Assembly: GCF_900112615.1 (NCBI RefSeq)
Contig: NZ_FOMK01000003.1
Coordinates: 558,001-622,000, forward strand
Source of the DNA: Chitinophaga sp. CF118
GTDB taxonomy: Bacteria; Bacteroidota; Bacteroidia; Chitinophagales; Chitinophagaceae
Length of the DNA: 64,000 nt
Direction: 5' to 3'
The notes beneath the pieces are model-generated. The model saw only the letters and a program-made list of their open reading frames with translations. It was not told the origin of the DNA and did not search any database. Below are positions 10,742 to 20,809 of this stretch, one piece after another (the stretch's first letter is position 1; the number at the start of each line of letters is the position of its first letter). A program made the translations under genes and the position numbers.

Positions 10742-13700
10742 TGTTAACCTATAAGGAAAAAAATATGATGAGAATTGGCATGATCGTATGGCTGTTATGC
10801 TGTGTGATGCAGGTAAAAGCATTCACCGCAATAGAGTCATATCAGCACCAGTTGAAAGGTAGTATCAAAAAGGGAGATACCCTTGTAGTGAAGGATGAGA
10901 AGTTTTTAAATAATGCTTTTGACTGGACCAAAATCCATAATAAAGCAGTCACCAATATTATTACTTTCGGACTGTTCCGGGATTCAGGGGTAGTACTTAC
11001 CAAAGCATTTAAATGCCAGGCAGACCTGAAAATAGAATACTGGTCGCAACCGGATCAGGTAGATCCTATTATCGTTGACCATGTGAAACTGGACATAGGT
11101 TATGATCCGCAAAAGGGTGTATCCTATCAGGCATCTGCAACGTATCGTTTCCTGAACGGACATCGCGTAAAGATCACTATTAATGATATTACCAGTGCCG
11201 AATTGGGATCAGAACTGCCAGCTGCATTCCAGCTCACCAGCCAGATAGCCGTAGAAAGATGGTACGACCTTGATACGGAGAAAACAATCGTTCCTAAAGT
11301 TGTCATTGTACCTGCCAATACTGTTGCCGGCAATAGTATGCTCAAAACAGCAACAGCAGCCAATGAGATATCTTATGAAGTAGCATTATCCTGGGACAAG
11401 ATCACTGGTGCAGAAGAGTATGACCTGGAATGGACATTTATTGATGAGGAATCCGATAACGGACGGCTATTAACAACCGCGGGTTCAGGAGTTACAACAG
11501 CGGTACTGGCAAAGATGTTCCGTAATAACGCTACGCGTGTAAGCTTACAACAGGAGTATTATAACATTTCACTGGTACATTTTTCCAAATACCTGCTGGT
11601 ACGCGCACGTACTGTTATGTATAATACAAATGGTCAACGGTTGCAGGGAAGCTGGAGCTATAATATGGAAGAGGAGGATGGGACTACTGTGCCTGCGGTG
11701 ATCACATTAAATACTACATGGCACCTGCCTGCATTTAACTGGCAATACAGTGCTGTATATGCAGAAGAAGGAAAGAAAAAAGAAATTGTCAGTTATTTTG
11801 ATGGAACATTACGTACCAGGCAAACCGTTACCGTCAATAATTCTGATCAGAAAGCAGTTGTACAGGAATCTATTTATGATGAATTCGGACGTCCGTTGGC
11901 AAGCATTCTGCCTGCCCCTGTACCAGAAAGTAATTTAAAGTATTATCCTAATTTGCATCTTAATTCTTCAGGCAACAATTATAGCTTTAGCAATGTATAT
12001 GGCAGCGGCAGTAATTGTATCAATATGCCGGAACCGCTGGGAACTGCCGGTATTACGAATGATGCATTCGGTGGTGCCGGACAGTATTATTCTCCTCTCA
12101 GCAAATTTCTAAATACGTCTTCAGAAAATAAATATATTCCGGATGCAGGTGGTTATCCTTTTGCGGTTACGCGTTATACTCCCGATAATACAGGGCGTAT
12201 AAGTGTACAGGGAGGAGTAGGTGCCATATTCCAGCCGGGTAATAAGGCTACTCGTTATTATTATGGTAAGCCTGAACAGTGGGAGCTGGACCGTCTTTTT
12301 GGGAATGATGTGGGATATGCTAGTCATTACCTGAAAAATATGGTGGTGGATGGTAATGGTCAGATCAGCGTCAGTTATCAGGATGCTTCCGGTAAAACGA
12401 TCGCCACCGCACTGGCCGGAGATGCTCCTGCGAATACAGATGCCCTTGCGTCAAAAACCGTAGTAAAAAGTGAAACATTCCCGGTATTACAGCCAGGGCA
12501 GTTTTCCTTTGATCCGTCAAAATTAAAGCTGAGTGCATCTGCTACCTATATGGCCGCAGTGCCGGGTAATGTAAACCTGGCATACAATGTAGAGCAACTG
12601 GTGAAAACATATACAGCGAAAGGAGGAGTTATTATCTGTAGTAATTGTTATTACGAATTATATATCAGGATCACTGATAACTGTAATCGTACAATTTATA
12701 ATACAGCAGTACCCATACCTGTAGGTAGTCTGACAAGCGATTGCAGCAAAACTGCCGCTGCTACGGGAAATATCGATGTTAATTTTGATCAGGTAGGTGA
12801 ATATTATATCTCTTTTGAGTTAGGGCTTACGCAGGCAGCACTGAATGCTTATACAGACGATTATGTAAGTAGAAATACTTCTCTTTCCACTCAATATTCT
12901 TTTATTACTTCAGCACTATATCATGCAAATACCCTTTCCTGTTTTAATGATTGCAGTACCTGCAGGGAAGCATTAGGTACAAAAGTGAACTATGTTTACC
13001 AGGTGAAAAAACGTTTGGCAGAGGATGGCGTAGATACGGTTATAAACCGCTCAGAGCTTACAGCCTGGGTGCAGGATCAATATGATATACAATATAGCAT
13101 CTGTCTGGGATTGCGTACTTCCTGTAAACCTTCTCCCTGCCAGGAATTGGAAAATGCAATTAAAAAGGATGTAAGCCCGGGTGGTCAATATGCTTTGTTT
13201 GATGCAAACAATTTGCCCCTGGAGAAAAATATCAATGTATTATTCCTGAATTGGAGGAAAGTATTTCCTGTTAAAATTGCTACTGATACTGCTTATATCA
13301 ACCAGCAGTTTGAATTGGGAAATGGTTTGATCATGTCTCCTTACGATGAAAAGTTTACGCTTGATTCATTAGTGAAGTACTGGAATCCTGACTGGGCAAT
13401 AAAGTTTGAATCATATCATCCGGAATATTGTGCGTTAAGGTTCTGTAATGATCATAGTAAATACCTGCAATGGGATGATAGAGTGAAAACATTGGCTGAA
13501 TCCATTACAGATATTTCTTCAGTGATACCTGGTGCTGTTTATTCCAAATCCAACCCGACATGGCTGATCGATAAAGATTCATTCTTTGTAAAATATCCGG
13601 CTCAGCGTACTGCATTTGTAGCAGACCTGGCGAATTACTCGTCAAATATAGCAGGGATCACCAATACTAATTTTCCTGTTAAGGACCTGGTAGGTTATGT

Positions 13701-16700
13701 AGATTATATGCTTTATTGCAGTGATTATACAGGTAATACCAACAGTCAGAATATTCCTGTTAAGAATGCAAACAACTGGACAAACTGTTCGCCCGTTGAA
13801 AGTTGCCGTATGCCGGATATGGAATGGCGGTTGTATCGCGATAAATACCTGGAGTTAAAACAGAAATATTTCCAGATAGCCCGGAATACCAGTGCTTATT
13901 GTGGCAATACTGGTATCTGTGCTGTAGGAAATCCTTCATCATTTGTAGTTCGCGATTGTCCGGCTTCAACAGATTTTATTATACAGGCAGATCCGCAGAG
14001 TTGTCCAACATGTGAACAGCCGGTAAGAATAGTATATGTAGGTGCTATTGCTATTACAAAGCCCGTAACAGTAAAGATCTATTACCCTGCTGAGTATAGC
14101 GGTGTGCCAAAAACGAAGAGTGTTTCTTTTACAGCAGGACAAAAAGAAGTTTCCATTCCTGTTGATCATACTATTCCTGTAAACTCCATGCGTGTTGCTG
14201 ATGTATTGTGTGATTTACCTTTTTGTGAACAATATGCGAAAAGCTCAAGCTTTAGAATAGTTCCCATTCATCTTGCTGATCAAACCTGGAGTTATACAAT
14301 GTATTATACTCCCAGCGTACCCATTCCCGTGGGAGGATCAATGAGTGTAAGAGTGATTTTTTACAATGCAGCAACCGGATCTGAGGAGTATTTTCAGACA
14401 TTTAATTTTGACCACAATACAACATCAGATGAACGTTCTCTTCCTGGAACAAACGGTATAAATTATTCTTATTCCATTGAAGATGCAATTATTAGTTGTT
14501 ATGTTCCATCAGTCACTCCTCCTGCATCTTCCTGTGATACGGCTTTTCAGTATAAGATATCCCGTATTAACAGTATCTCTTACAATACACCTGTTGTCAG
14601 CACAGATACTGTTGCTCTTAAAGCAATTGCTGATGCACAATTTGCCGCACAATTGAGTGCTAATTGTGAGGCGCAGGCAGATAACTGGATGCAGCAACTG
14701 GCAGAGTGTTTAAGTAGTGCAACGCAGGATAAAAAGGATCTGATCAAGGCAAAACTGATAGCAGTCTGTAAACTGGGTGCTGATGTCAATCATCCGAATG
14801 GTGCCAGCACAACTGCTGGTGGCGTACTGACGGCCGATGGTTACAATTCATTCAGCCAGGTGATCAAAGGAGAGATGACTCATGGTGCTTTTACCATGAC
14901 CTGTAATCCGTGGTTGCTGGATGCACCTTATCCTTATGATACAAAGGCGCAGGCGACTACTAATATCATCCATCGTACAAATAATGAAATATGTGCCCGT
15001 TTAACGGCGCTTACCCAGGAATATAATACTCCCGGCGGCAATTTATATCAGTACCTGGTAGATAAGTATGGTACTGCCATGAACCTTACGGCAGATGAAT
15101 TTACCATTCTGCAGAAAGGCTGTGTTAACTGTCGTTACTTATTGGAAAAGGATTTACAGTTGCCTGTATTCCTGGATGGTACAGCCAAAGGTTGTGTTTC
15201 TCCTGCGGAATTTAATCAGGGCATCACTGCTTTACAGCAGGAGGGCTGGTTGCTTGACACAGATGCCAATTACGAAAATATCTATGCTACTTATCTGAAT
15301 CACCGTTGGGGCTTTACGCTTTCTTATGCGGAGTATAAAGGATATGCTGATTTACTGATTGCTAACCCGGGTACAACAACTATGTTGTGTAATCAGCCGG
15401 TCTATGTAGCGGTGAAGCGTGATCCATATAGCTGTTTGATGGAGGTTCTGGACGATGCTGTTTCAAGAGGAAAGGTATTATATAAAGAATACATCGCGGA
15501 AATCCGCCGACAATTCCGCAAGGATTATATCGCATATTGTGGAAGTGCGAAGGCCAATGTGCAATTGACAGCGGCACAGCAGTTGTATCATTACACTTTA
15601 TATTATTACGATCAGGCAGGTAACCTGGTGCGCACCGTGCCGCCTGAAGGTGTTCATCTGGTAGATGCTTCTTTATTTGCAGCAATAGATGCCGCGCGTG
15701 TTCACAATGATGTGGGTTATTCTCCGGTATATCCGGCTCACTCACTTACCACTTCCTATGCGTATCAATCCCTGAATGGTATCCGGTTACAACATACGCC
15801 GGATGGTGGTAATACTCAGTTTTATTATGACAGGCTGGGTCGGTTATTTGCTTCACATAATGATGTTCAGGGGAACGGTAGTCTTAGGAATTTCAGTTAT
15901 ACTAAGTATGATGCACAAGGGCGTATTAAAGAAGTGGGGGAGAATGCATTTGCTTCATTGGAAGGAGTGGATCAACCATTCTACGAACCTTATGCAATAT
16001 CTCTCTTCTTTTATAATACCACTAAAAGGCAGGTGACCCGTACTCATTACGATGAGCCATACGAGAATATGGGTTTTCCACAGGAGAATTTACGTAAGCG
16101 TGTATCAGCAATTACTTATCATGAAACGGACTATTATGGCCCACAACAGGGAACCTATTATAGTTACGATCAGTTGGGTAACGTAAAAACCCTCTGGCAG
16201 CAAATGGAAGGGTTGGAAACTAAACAGATTGACTACCAATATGATCTTGTGAGTGGTAAAGTCAATAAGGTAGGTTACCAGCGTGATGCCACAGACAAAT
16301 TCTACTATAGTTACCAATACGATGCGGAAAACCGTTTAACAAAAGCCTTTAGCGGTACGGATGTTTTAGCGGATAATAACTGGGAGATCTCCAATGCGAA
16401 AACAGATGCGTCTTACCGTTATTACCTGCATGGTCCTTTAGCGCGTATGGAATTGGGTAATACAGAACTGGTGCAGGGACTGGATTATGCATATACCCTT
16501 CAGGGTTGGTTAAAAGGCGTAAATGGGCAGTATTTATCTCCGGCCAATGAAATGGGTCAGGATGGTTTAACGGGCAATGTACGGTCTGTAATAGGTCGTG
16601 ACGTGTATGCCTATTCTCTGGATTATTTCAAAGGAGACTATAAGCCAATAGGAGGAAACGACGCTAAGGCTTTCCCTATGTCATGGACTCCTGGTGAGGC

Positions 16701-18534
16701 AACCGAGATCGGAACGGATCTGTTTAATGGAAATATTAGTCGTAGTACTTTGGCGCTGAGTGCATTTAATACCGGCACACCGGTAGGTTACACTTATCGT
16801 TATGACCAACTGAATCGCCTTACGGCTATGCGTCAGCATATAGTCGCCAATGCGGCAACCAGTTGGGATGCATCTTCTGCAGGAGAGGCCTTTATGGAAA
16901 ACGTCAGCTATGATGCTAACGGTAACATTCTCAATTATTTCCGAAATGGTAGCGGTGCCGGTAATAAGCCAAAGGCAATGGATAATCTCAATTATGGTTA
17001 TTCCCGCGATGCCTCCGGTAATCTTTTAAACAACAAACTGTTACATGTCAAAGATGCAGTCACCAATCCGAATTATACAGAAGATCTGAAAACACAGGGA
17101 GATAATAATTATCTTTACGATAACATCGGTAACCTTATATCAGACGCACAGGCAGGAATAAGCAATATCACATGGACCGTGTATGGTAAGATAGAGCGTA
17201 TTGATAAAACCGATGGTAGTTCTTTGGAATATCGTTATGATGCGGCTGGCAACAGGGTGTATAAAGCACATACACACGGCCCAGATTATGTCACCGACAA
17301 GACCTGGTATGTACGGGATGCTCAAGGCAACACACTGGCTATTTATGGTAACAAAGATGGAGGCAGTGATCTTTACTGGAAAGAACAACACCTTTATGGA
17401 AGCAGCCGTTTAGGCATCTGGGAACCGGATCTATTATCTGGTGACGATAGTCAGACTGCTTGGGGTTCGGTTGGTAAGAAGAGGTACGAGCTGACTAATC
17501 ACCTTGGGAATGTGCTGGCTACTATTAGTGATAAGTCTTTAAGTGTAAGTGATCATTATGAAGCGGATCTGCTAAGTGCACAGGATTACTATCCATTTGG
17601 AATGTTGCAGCCTGATAGGAGTTATACGCTGGGGAATTATCGTTATGGGTTTAATGGGAAGGAGAATGATAATGAGACTGGTACGCAGGATTATGGGCTG
17701 AGGATATATGATGGTAGAGTTGGACGGTTTTTGAGTGTGGATCCTATTACTAAATCTTTTCCAATGTTAACTCCATATCAATTTGCAAGCAATAGTCCTG
17801 TTGCAAATGTTGATCTTGATGGAGGTGAAGCAAAATATAATGCAATTGAAATATTCAAAACATACAAAAATGGTAAACTAATTCTAGCTAATACAAGAAT
17901 AACGGAAGAAAAAAGCAAGGCTGCTGGTTGGTTTATAAATGGAAAACCATACCAGTTTGCAGGAAAGCTTGGCAATGGTACCTTATATTCAATAGTATCT
18001 TCAGAAACAACTTTGAATAAAGATGGTAGTGAAGAAACTGTAATAAAAAATATAGGTGCTATCTATGTTCCTGAACCACCAGAGCCGGCACCTGATAGAG
18101 CCCAAAGCCATATGCCGGTAAATATAATTGTGTGGGGCAGTAGTCAAAATCCCAATGAAGGTTATGGTGACAAACCAAATCCTAATGCCAAAACTTTTAT
18201 TGTAGATTATGGTAAATTTAATGAGGATATGGATATCATAATGGCAGCTCAACCAGGTGAACTCGGCAAACCTGATCTTGAAGTTCCATCTGCATTAGAT
18301 TTTATTGGATGGACAGGAGGGAATGGGGGCGATATTATTAAAATGGTACAAAGTTATGTTCTTAGAATGCCCGATTCGGATGTCGGTTATTGTATGAAAT
18401 GCAAACAGAATTATGACATTGATAAAGGTAAATTATCATTTGAACAGTCTAAATCTACAAGGCCTGCCGGTGATACTTTCCCTTCACATATGGAACCAGC
18501 AAAGTCTAGTACAGAAATCGAAAAATCAAATTAA
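10741..18534 (+). CDS. RHS-repeat polymorphic toxin carrier, 2597 aa, with variable C-terminal tip
   Basis: A signal peptide is present (the internal start at 10765 gives MMRIGMIVWLLCCVMQVKA), so either start is possible. From about residue 1620 onward it carries dense YD/RHS repeats (YYYDQAGNLVR, FYYDRLGRLFA, YSYDQLGNVKTL, YRYDAAGNRVY). The canonical RHS core end follows at about residues 2280-2360: DYYPFGM, YRYGFNGKENDNE, LRIYDGRVGRFLSVDP, PYQFASNSPVANVDLDG. After that the composition becomes more AT-rich and the sequence is non-repetitive, as expected for an exchangeable toxin tip of about 235 residues. The tip family is not recognised; it contains one CMKC pair. There is no VgrG or PAAR nearby, so a type VI context is not supported. 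The following gene is the obvious candidate partner or immunity gene. Confidence 0.85.
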   Translation: MLTYKEKNMMRIGMIVWLLCCVMQVKAFTAIESYQHQLKGSIKKGDTLVVKDEKFLNNAFDWTKIHNKAVTNIITFGLFRDSGVVLTKAFKCQADLKIEYWSQPDQVDPIIVDHVKLDIGYDPQKGVSYQASATYRFLNGHRVKITINDITSAELGSELPAAFQLTSQIAVERWYDLDTEKTIVPKVVIVPANTVAGNSMLKTATAANEISYEVALSWDKITGAEEYDLEWTFIDEESDNGRLLTTAGSGVTTAVLAKMFRNNATRVSLQQEYYNISLVHFSKYLLVRARTVMYNTNGQRLQGSWSYNMEEEDGTTVPAVITLNTTWHLPAFNWQYSAVYAEEGKKKEIVSYFDGTLRTRQTVTVNNSDQKAVVQESIYDEFGRPLASILPAPVPESNLKYYPNLHLNSSGNNYSFSNVYGSGSNCINMPEPLGTAGITNDAFGGAGQYYSPLSKFLNTSSENKYIPDAGGYPFAVTRYTPDNTGRISVQGGVGAIFQPGNKATRYYYGKPEQWELDRLFGNDVGYASHYLKNMVVDGNGQISVSYQDASGKTIATALAGDAPANTDALASKTVVKSETFPVLQPGQFSFDPSKLKLSASATYMAAVPGNVNLAYNVEQLVKTYTAKGGVIICSNCYYELYIRITDNCNRTIYNTAVPIPVGSLTSDCSKTAAATGNIDVNFDQVGEYYISFELGLTQAALNAYTDDYVSRNTSLSTQYSFITSALYHANTLSCFNDCSTCREALGTKVNYVYQVKKRLAEDGVDTVINRSELTAWVQDQYDIQYSICLGLRTSCKPSPCQELENAIKKDVSPGGQYALFDANNLPLEKNINVLFLNWRKVFPVKIATDTAYINQQFELGNGLIMSPYDEKFTLDSLVKYWNPDWAIKFESYHPEYCALRFCNDHSKYLQWDDRVKTLAESITDISSVIPGAVYSKSNPTWLIDKDSFFVKYPAQRTAFVADLANYSSNIAGITNTNFPVKDLVGYVDYMLYCSDYTGNTNSQNIPVKNANNWTNCSPVESCRMPDMEWRLYRDKYLELKQKYFQIARNTSAYCGNTGICAVGNPSSFVVRDCPASTDFIIQADPQSCPTCEQPVRIVYVGAIAITKPVTVKIYYPAEYSGVPKTKSVSFTAGQKEVSIPVDHTIPVNSMRVADVLCDLPFCEQYAKSSSFRIVPIHLADQTWSYTMYYTPSVPIPVGGSMSVRVIFYNAATGSEEYFQTFNFDHNTTSDERSLPGTNGINYSYSIEDAIISCYVPSVTPPASSCDTAFQYKISRINSISYNTPVVSTDTVALKAIADAQFAAQLSANCEAQADNWMQQLAECLSSATQDKKDLIKAKLIAVCKLGADVNHPNGASTTAGGVLTADGYNSFSQVIKGEMTHGAFTMTCNPWLLDAPYPYDTKAQATTNIIHRTNNEICARLTALTQEYNTPGGNLYQYLVDKYGTAMNLTADEFTILQKGCVNCRYLLEKDLQLPVFLDGTAKGCVSPAEFNQGITALQQEGWLLDTDANYENIYATYLNHRWGFTLSYAEYKGYADLLIANPGTTTMLCNQPVYVAVKRDPYSCLMEVLDDAVSRGKVLYKEYIAEIRRQFRKDYIAYCGSAKANVQLTAAQQLYHYTLYYYDQAGNLVRTVPPEGVHLVDASLFAAIDAARVHNDVGYSPVYPAHSLTTSYAYQSLNGIRLQHTPDGGNTQFYYDRLGRLFASHNDVQGNGSLRNFSYTKYDAQGRIKEVGENAFASLEGVDQPFYEPYAISLFFYNTTKRQVTRTHYDEPYENMGFPQENLRKRVSAITYHETDYYGPQQGTYYSYDQLGNVKTLWQQMEGLETKQIDYQYDLVSGKVNKVGYQRDATDKFYYSYQYDAENRLTKAFSGTDVLADNNWEISNAKTDASYRYYLHGPLARMELGNTELVQGLDYAYTLQGWLKGVNGQYLSPANEMGQDGLTGNVRSVIGRDVYAYSLDYFKGDYKPIGGNDAKAFPMSWTPGEATEIGTDLFNGNISRSTLALSAFNTGTPVGYTYRYDQLNRLTAMRQHIVANAATSWDASSAGEAFMENVSYDANGNILNYFRNGSGAGNKPKAMDNLNYGYSRDASGNLLNNKLLHVKDAVTNPNYTEDLKTQGDNNYLYDNIGNLISDAQAGISNITWTVYGKIERIDKTDGSSLEYRYDAAGNRVYKAHTHGPDYVTDKTWYVRDAQGNTLAIYGNKDGGSDLYWKEQHLYGSSRLGIWEPDLLSGDDSQTAWGSVGKKRYELTNHLGNVLATISDKSLSVSDHYEADLLSAQDYYPFGMLQPDRSYTLGNYRYGFNGKENDNETGTQDYGLRIYDGRVGRFLSVDPITKSFPMLTPYQFASNSPVANVDLDGGEAKYNAIEIFKTYKNGKLILANTRITEEKSKAAGWFINGKPYQFAGKLGNGTLYSIVSSETTLNKDGSEETVIKNIGAIYVPEPPEPAPDRAQSHMPVNIIVWGSSQNPNEGYGDKPNPNAKTFIVDYGKFNEDMDIIMAAQPGELGKPDLEVPSALDFIGWTGGNGGDIIKMVQSYVLRMPDSDVGYCMKCKQNYDIDKGKLSFEQSKSTRPAGDTFPSHMEPAKSSTEIEKSN
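17641..17676 (+). repeat. 36-bp direct repeat, copy 1 (RHS core/tip junction)
   Basis: These 36 bases, encoding RYGFNGKENDNE, are identical to 19450-19485. They lie exactly where the conserved RHS core gives way to variable tips, so they could mediate homologous exchange of toxin tips. Confidence 0.85.
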
Positions 18535-18541
18535 AGACAAA

Positions 18542-19210
18542 ATGAAACATAATTATTCTAAGATATTTATAACTATTTTATTATTGTTAGTTTTTGTAAA
18601 GTGCAAAACTGTCTCGCCTGATAAAAAAGTCAGTAATGAATATATAATCAATTGTGATTCCATTCGGAAAGGAGAAATGTCTGATTCACTTTATTATCAT
18701 AAAAAAGGATATATGGCTGTTATGAAACGTAATCGCCATTCAACATTACGTGAAATCAATGGATACGCACTGGGAAAGTTTTATGGTCATTACTTTAAGT
18801 TCGATTTCTTTGGCGTTCTTGATGATTATAAATACATTGTGGATGGTTCTCATTACACATACAGAGTATTTTATAATGTAGAAGATTCATCATATTCCGA
18901 GAGGGGATTTCCCTCTGTGGATCAAATGAGAGTTTTGTCAGAGAGTAATAAGGATAGCACAGAAATTTTATTTCTATTTACAAAATTTCCACGTCAGAAT
19001 ATTCAGGTACTTTATTCCATTGATGGAATTAGTTATGCTAAAGTAGCAAATAAAAAAAGTGACTTAATGCCATTCTTAGATCAGGGAGCATTGAAGATAT
19101 CGGTGAATGTCAAGAAGGTTTTTTTTAAAATAGAAACCAGTAATTTGATATACAAATGGCCCGGACTTGAGGAAAAGAAGATTTTTCTCGATACTACAAT
19201 GGTTAATTAA
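18542..19210 (+). CDS. Putative lipoprotein following the RHS tip, candidate immunity protein
   Basis: The preferred start is 18542, giving MKHNYSKIFITILLLLVFVKCK, a hydrophobic signal with a possible lipobox Cys at about residue 21; the +1 context FVKC is unusual, so lipidation is uncertain. The longer frame from 18413 would lie inside the RHS tip gene and put the signal internally. The protein is about 222 aa, beta-rich and not assignable to a family. It starts 7 bp after the RHS stop and shares the tip's low GC, as toxin-linked immunity genes often do. A periplasmic or outer-membrane immunity lipoprotein is plausible but not shown. Confidence 0.6.
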   Translation: MKHNYSKIFITILLLLVFVKCKTVSPDKKVSNEYIINCDSIRKGEMSDSLYYHKKGYMAVMKRNRHSTLREINGYALGKFYGHYFKFDFFGVLDDYKYIVDGSHYTYRVFYNVEDSSYSERGFPSVDQMRVLSESNKDSTEILFLFTKFPRQNIQVLYSIDGISYAKVANKKSDLMPFLDQGALKISVNVKKVFFKIETSNLIYKWPGLEEKKIFLDTTMVN

Positions 19211-19303
19211 TGCATTCGTATAATTATATTCTGGGAGAGAGAAAGGAAATCATACATTGATTGTGCAGTTGTTAAAGGGGGCACTCGCCGAATAATTATT
19301 TTA

Positions 19304-19337
19304 GTTCCAGGCCGTTCATCGGCCTGGAATTTTTTAT
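19304..19337 (+). terminator. Rho-independent terminator after RHS operon
   Basis: A perfect 10-bp GC-rich stem (19304-19313 with 19319-19328) with a 5-nt loop is followed by a T-rich run. It closes the transcription unit ending at 19210 and separates it from the displaced RHS tip. Confidence 0.85.
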
Positions 19338-19419
19338 TTCAATTGAAAAGCAGCTGAAATAAAAAGGTATATCTTAGGGGCAGTTCTTTGAATGTGGGAG
19401 TTGTAAGCGGAGGCTGTAG

Positions 19420-20415
19420 AAACGGAGAAAAACAGGTGCGGATCGATACCGTTATGGGTTTAATGGGAAGGAGAATGATAATGAGGTGAAGGGAGAGGGG
19501 AATCAGTTAGACTTTGGAGCAAGGGTATATGATCCGAGAATTGGTAACTTCTTGAGCTTAGACCCATTATTTAAAGAATATTCAGAGCAATCACCATACG
19601 TTTTTGCTGGTAATAGCCCTCTTGTTTTAATTGATCTAGAAGGAGAAGGGCCTGAATATTTTGATCCTCCTGTCAAGGCAAAAACTCAGCCTAAGATATA
19701 TGTAAGGAGGAAAGTAGTAGTTCGAACGGATGTACATCATGCTGCCCCTCCAATTAAAGAGTCGTCTTTGCGACGCTGGTGGAATGGGTTTAGAAAAATT
19801 GGTGAAGTTACGTCAACTGTTGCGTTGGTTTTAGAAAGCGCTAATGGTGATTATGCTGGGCCTGGTGCTTCTGATGGCAATGAAAGAGCTTTTCCGAAAG
19901 ATTTGGAATATGTCACTACAGATCATTCTCTTTTGCCGGATGATTACTTACAAGAAGTTAGAAAACGTATTTTAGCGGGAACAGCGTCGGATCAGGAAAA
20001 GTTGTATAGTAAAGAACTAGAAAGAAGAGGTATAAGGACAACAGGACAGAAGCCTAGTTATTTTACTTTTTTTAGTTTAGATCGTTTCACATTTAAAACA
20101 GGAGAGAATGCCATTTGAGGAACATTTAAATTTATAGGAGCAAGTGGTATAGCTAGAGAAGCCAAGTTTATGGCGTCATACGATCCTAATGGTGAGACAT
20201 TAGAACTTAAAGATGCTGCGTTATATATAGATGGCCTTGACAATAAGGAAGCTGCTAGAGAGATGGGTACCAGAGGTACAGTAAGTTTACTAAATATTTT
20301 GAAGGATAGAGCGAGGACGGAGGGTTTTAAGAAATTGAGAATTCAATATCAGAGGACAGAAAAAAGCTCCTCTAAAAATCCAGGACACACAGAAGATAAA
20401 ACAATGGATTTATAA
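19420..20415 (+). pseudogene. Orphan RHS tip cassette, no start and an in-frame TGA
   Basis: From 19420 the frame reads through the RHS core end (DRYRYGFNGKENDNE, then LDFGARVYDPRIGNFLSLDP, SPYVFAGNSPLVLIDLEG). It therefore starts in the middle of an RHS gene with no signal, shell or good start (GTG at 19486 is the first candidate). After a linker of about 150 residues, a TGA at 20116-20118 interrupts the frame. The same frame then continues without another stop to 20415 (GTFKFIGASGIAREAKF ... TEDKTMDL). I read this as a displaced C-terminal toxin tip stored behind the expressed RHS gene. It has one nonsense mutation, or possibly two separate small ORFs (19486-20118 and 20170-20415). The toxin family is unknown. 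Confidence 0.75.
19450..19485 (+). repeat. 36-bp direct repeat, copy 2 (head of orphan RHS tip)
   Basis: This is identical to 17641-17676 and in the same RHS reading frame. It marks the junction through which the orphan tip could recombine onto the full-length RHS gene. Confidence 0.85.
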
Positions 20416-20424
20416 TAAATTTTT

Positions 20425-20640
20425 ATGATGCCACTATCTCAAATAACTGATGAAATGAGGTCGATTTTTAACAAATATTATAAAAAAGATGACCAGGAAA
20501 GCATAGAACAAATGTTCATCGAATTCAGGCGACGGAATGTCAATCCAATATTGGTAACGATGTTGCTAGTTGAAGAATTAAATATTACTTTATCAGAGGC
20601 AAACCGAATAGTAGGATCCAGTAATGCGTGGAATGCCTAA
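20425..20640 (+). CDS. Small protein after orphan RHS tip, candidate cognate immunity protein
   Basis: This 71-aa, mostly helical, acidic/basic mixed protein has no signal peptide (MMPLSQITDEMRSIFNKYYKK...). It begins 9 bp after the end of the orphan tip frame, the usual place for an immunity gene in a stored tip-immunity cassette. The sequence LLVEELNITLSEANRIV suggests a helical, possibly DNA-binding-like or protein-binding fold, but no family is recognised. If the tip is dead, this gene could persist as protection against sibling toxins. Confidence 0.55.
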   Translation: MMPLSQITDEMRSIFNKYYKKDDQESIEQMFIEFRRRNVNPILVTMLLVEELNITLSEANRIVGSSNAWNA

Positions 20641-20809
20641 TAAATAATGGCTTACATAACCGAACATTTTGAAAGCAAGTATCATTTTAATGATATTCCC
20701 TCGAAAACCATAACCTCACACCCCGCTTATAAACCGGTCATCATTATAACCAATACCAAGTAAAATTCTTAAATATATTTGAGAACCAATATCCCGGTAT
20801 ACCATCTAC

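Noticed and set aside
10741..18534. Type VI or Tc toxin effector
   Set aside because: No VgrG, PAAR, Hcp, TcA or TcB-type neighbour is present; signal peptides point to Sec export instead.
18413..18541. Longer start of the putative lipoprotein
   Set aside because: It would overlap the RHS tip and place the signal sequence internally.
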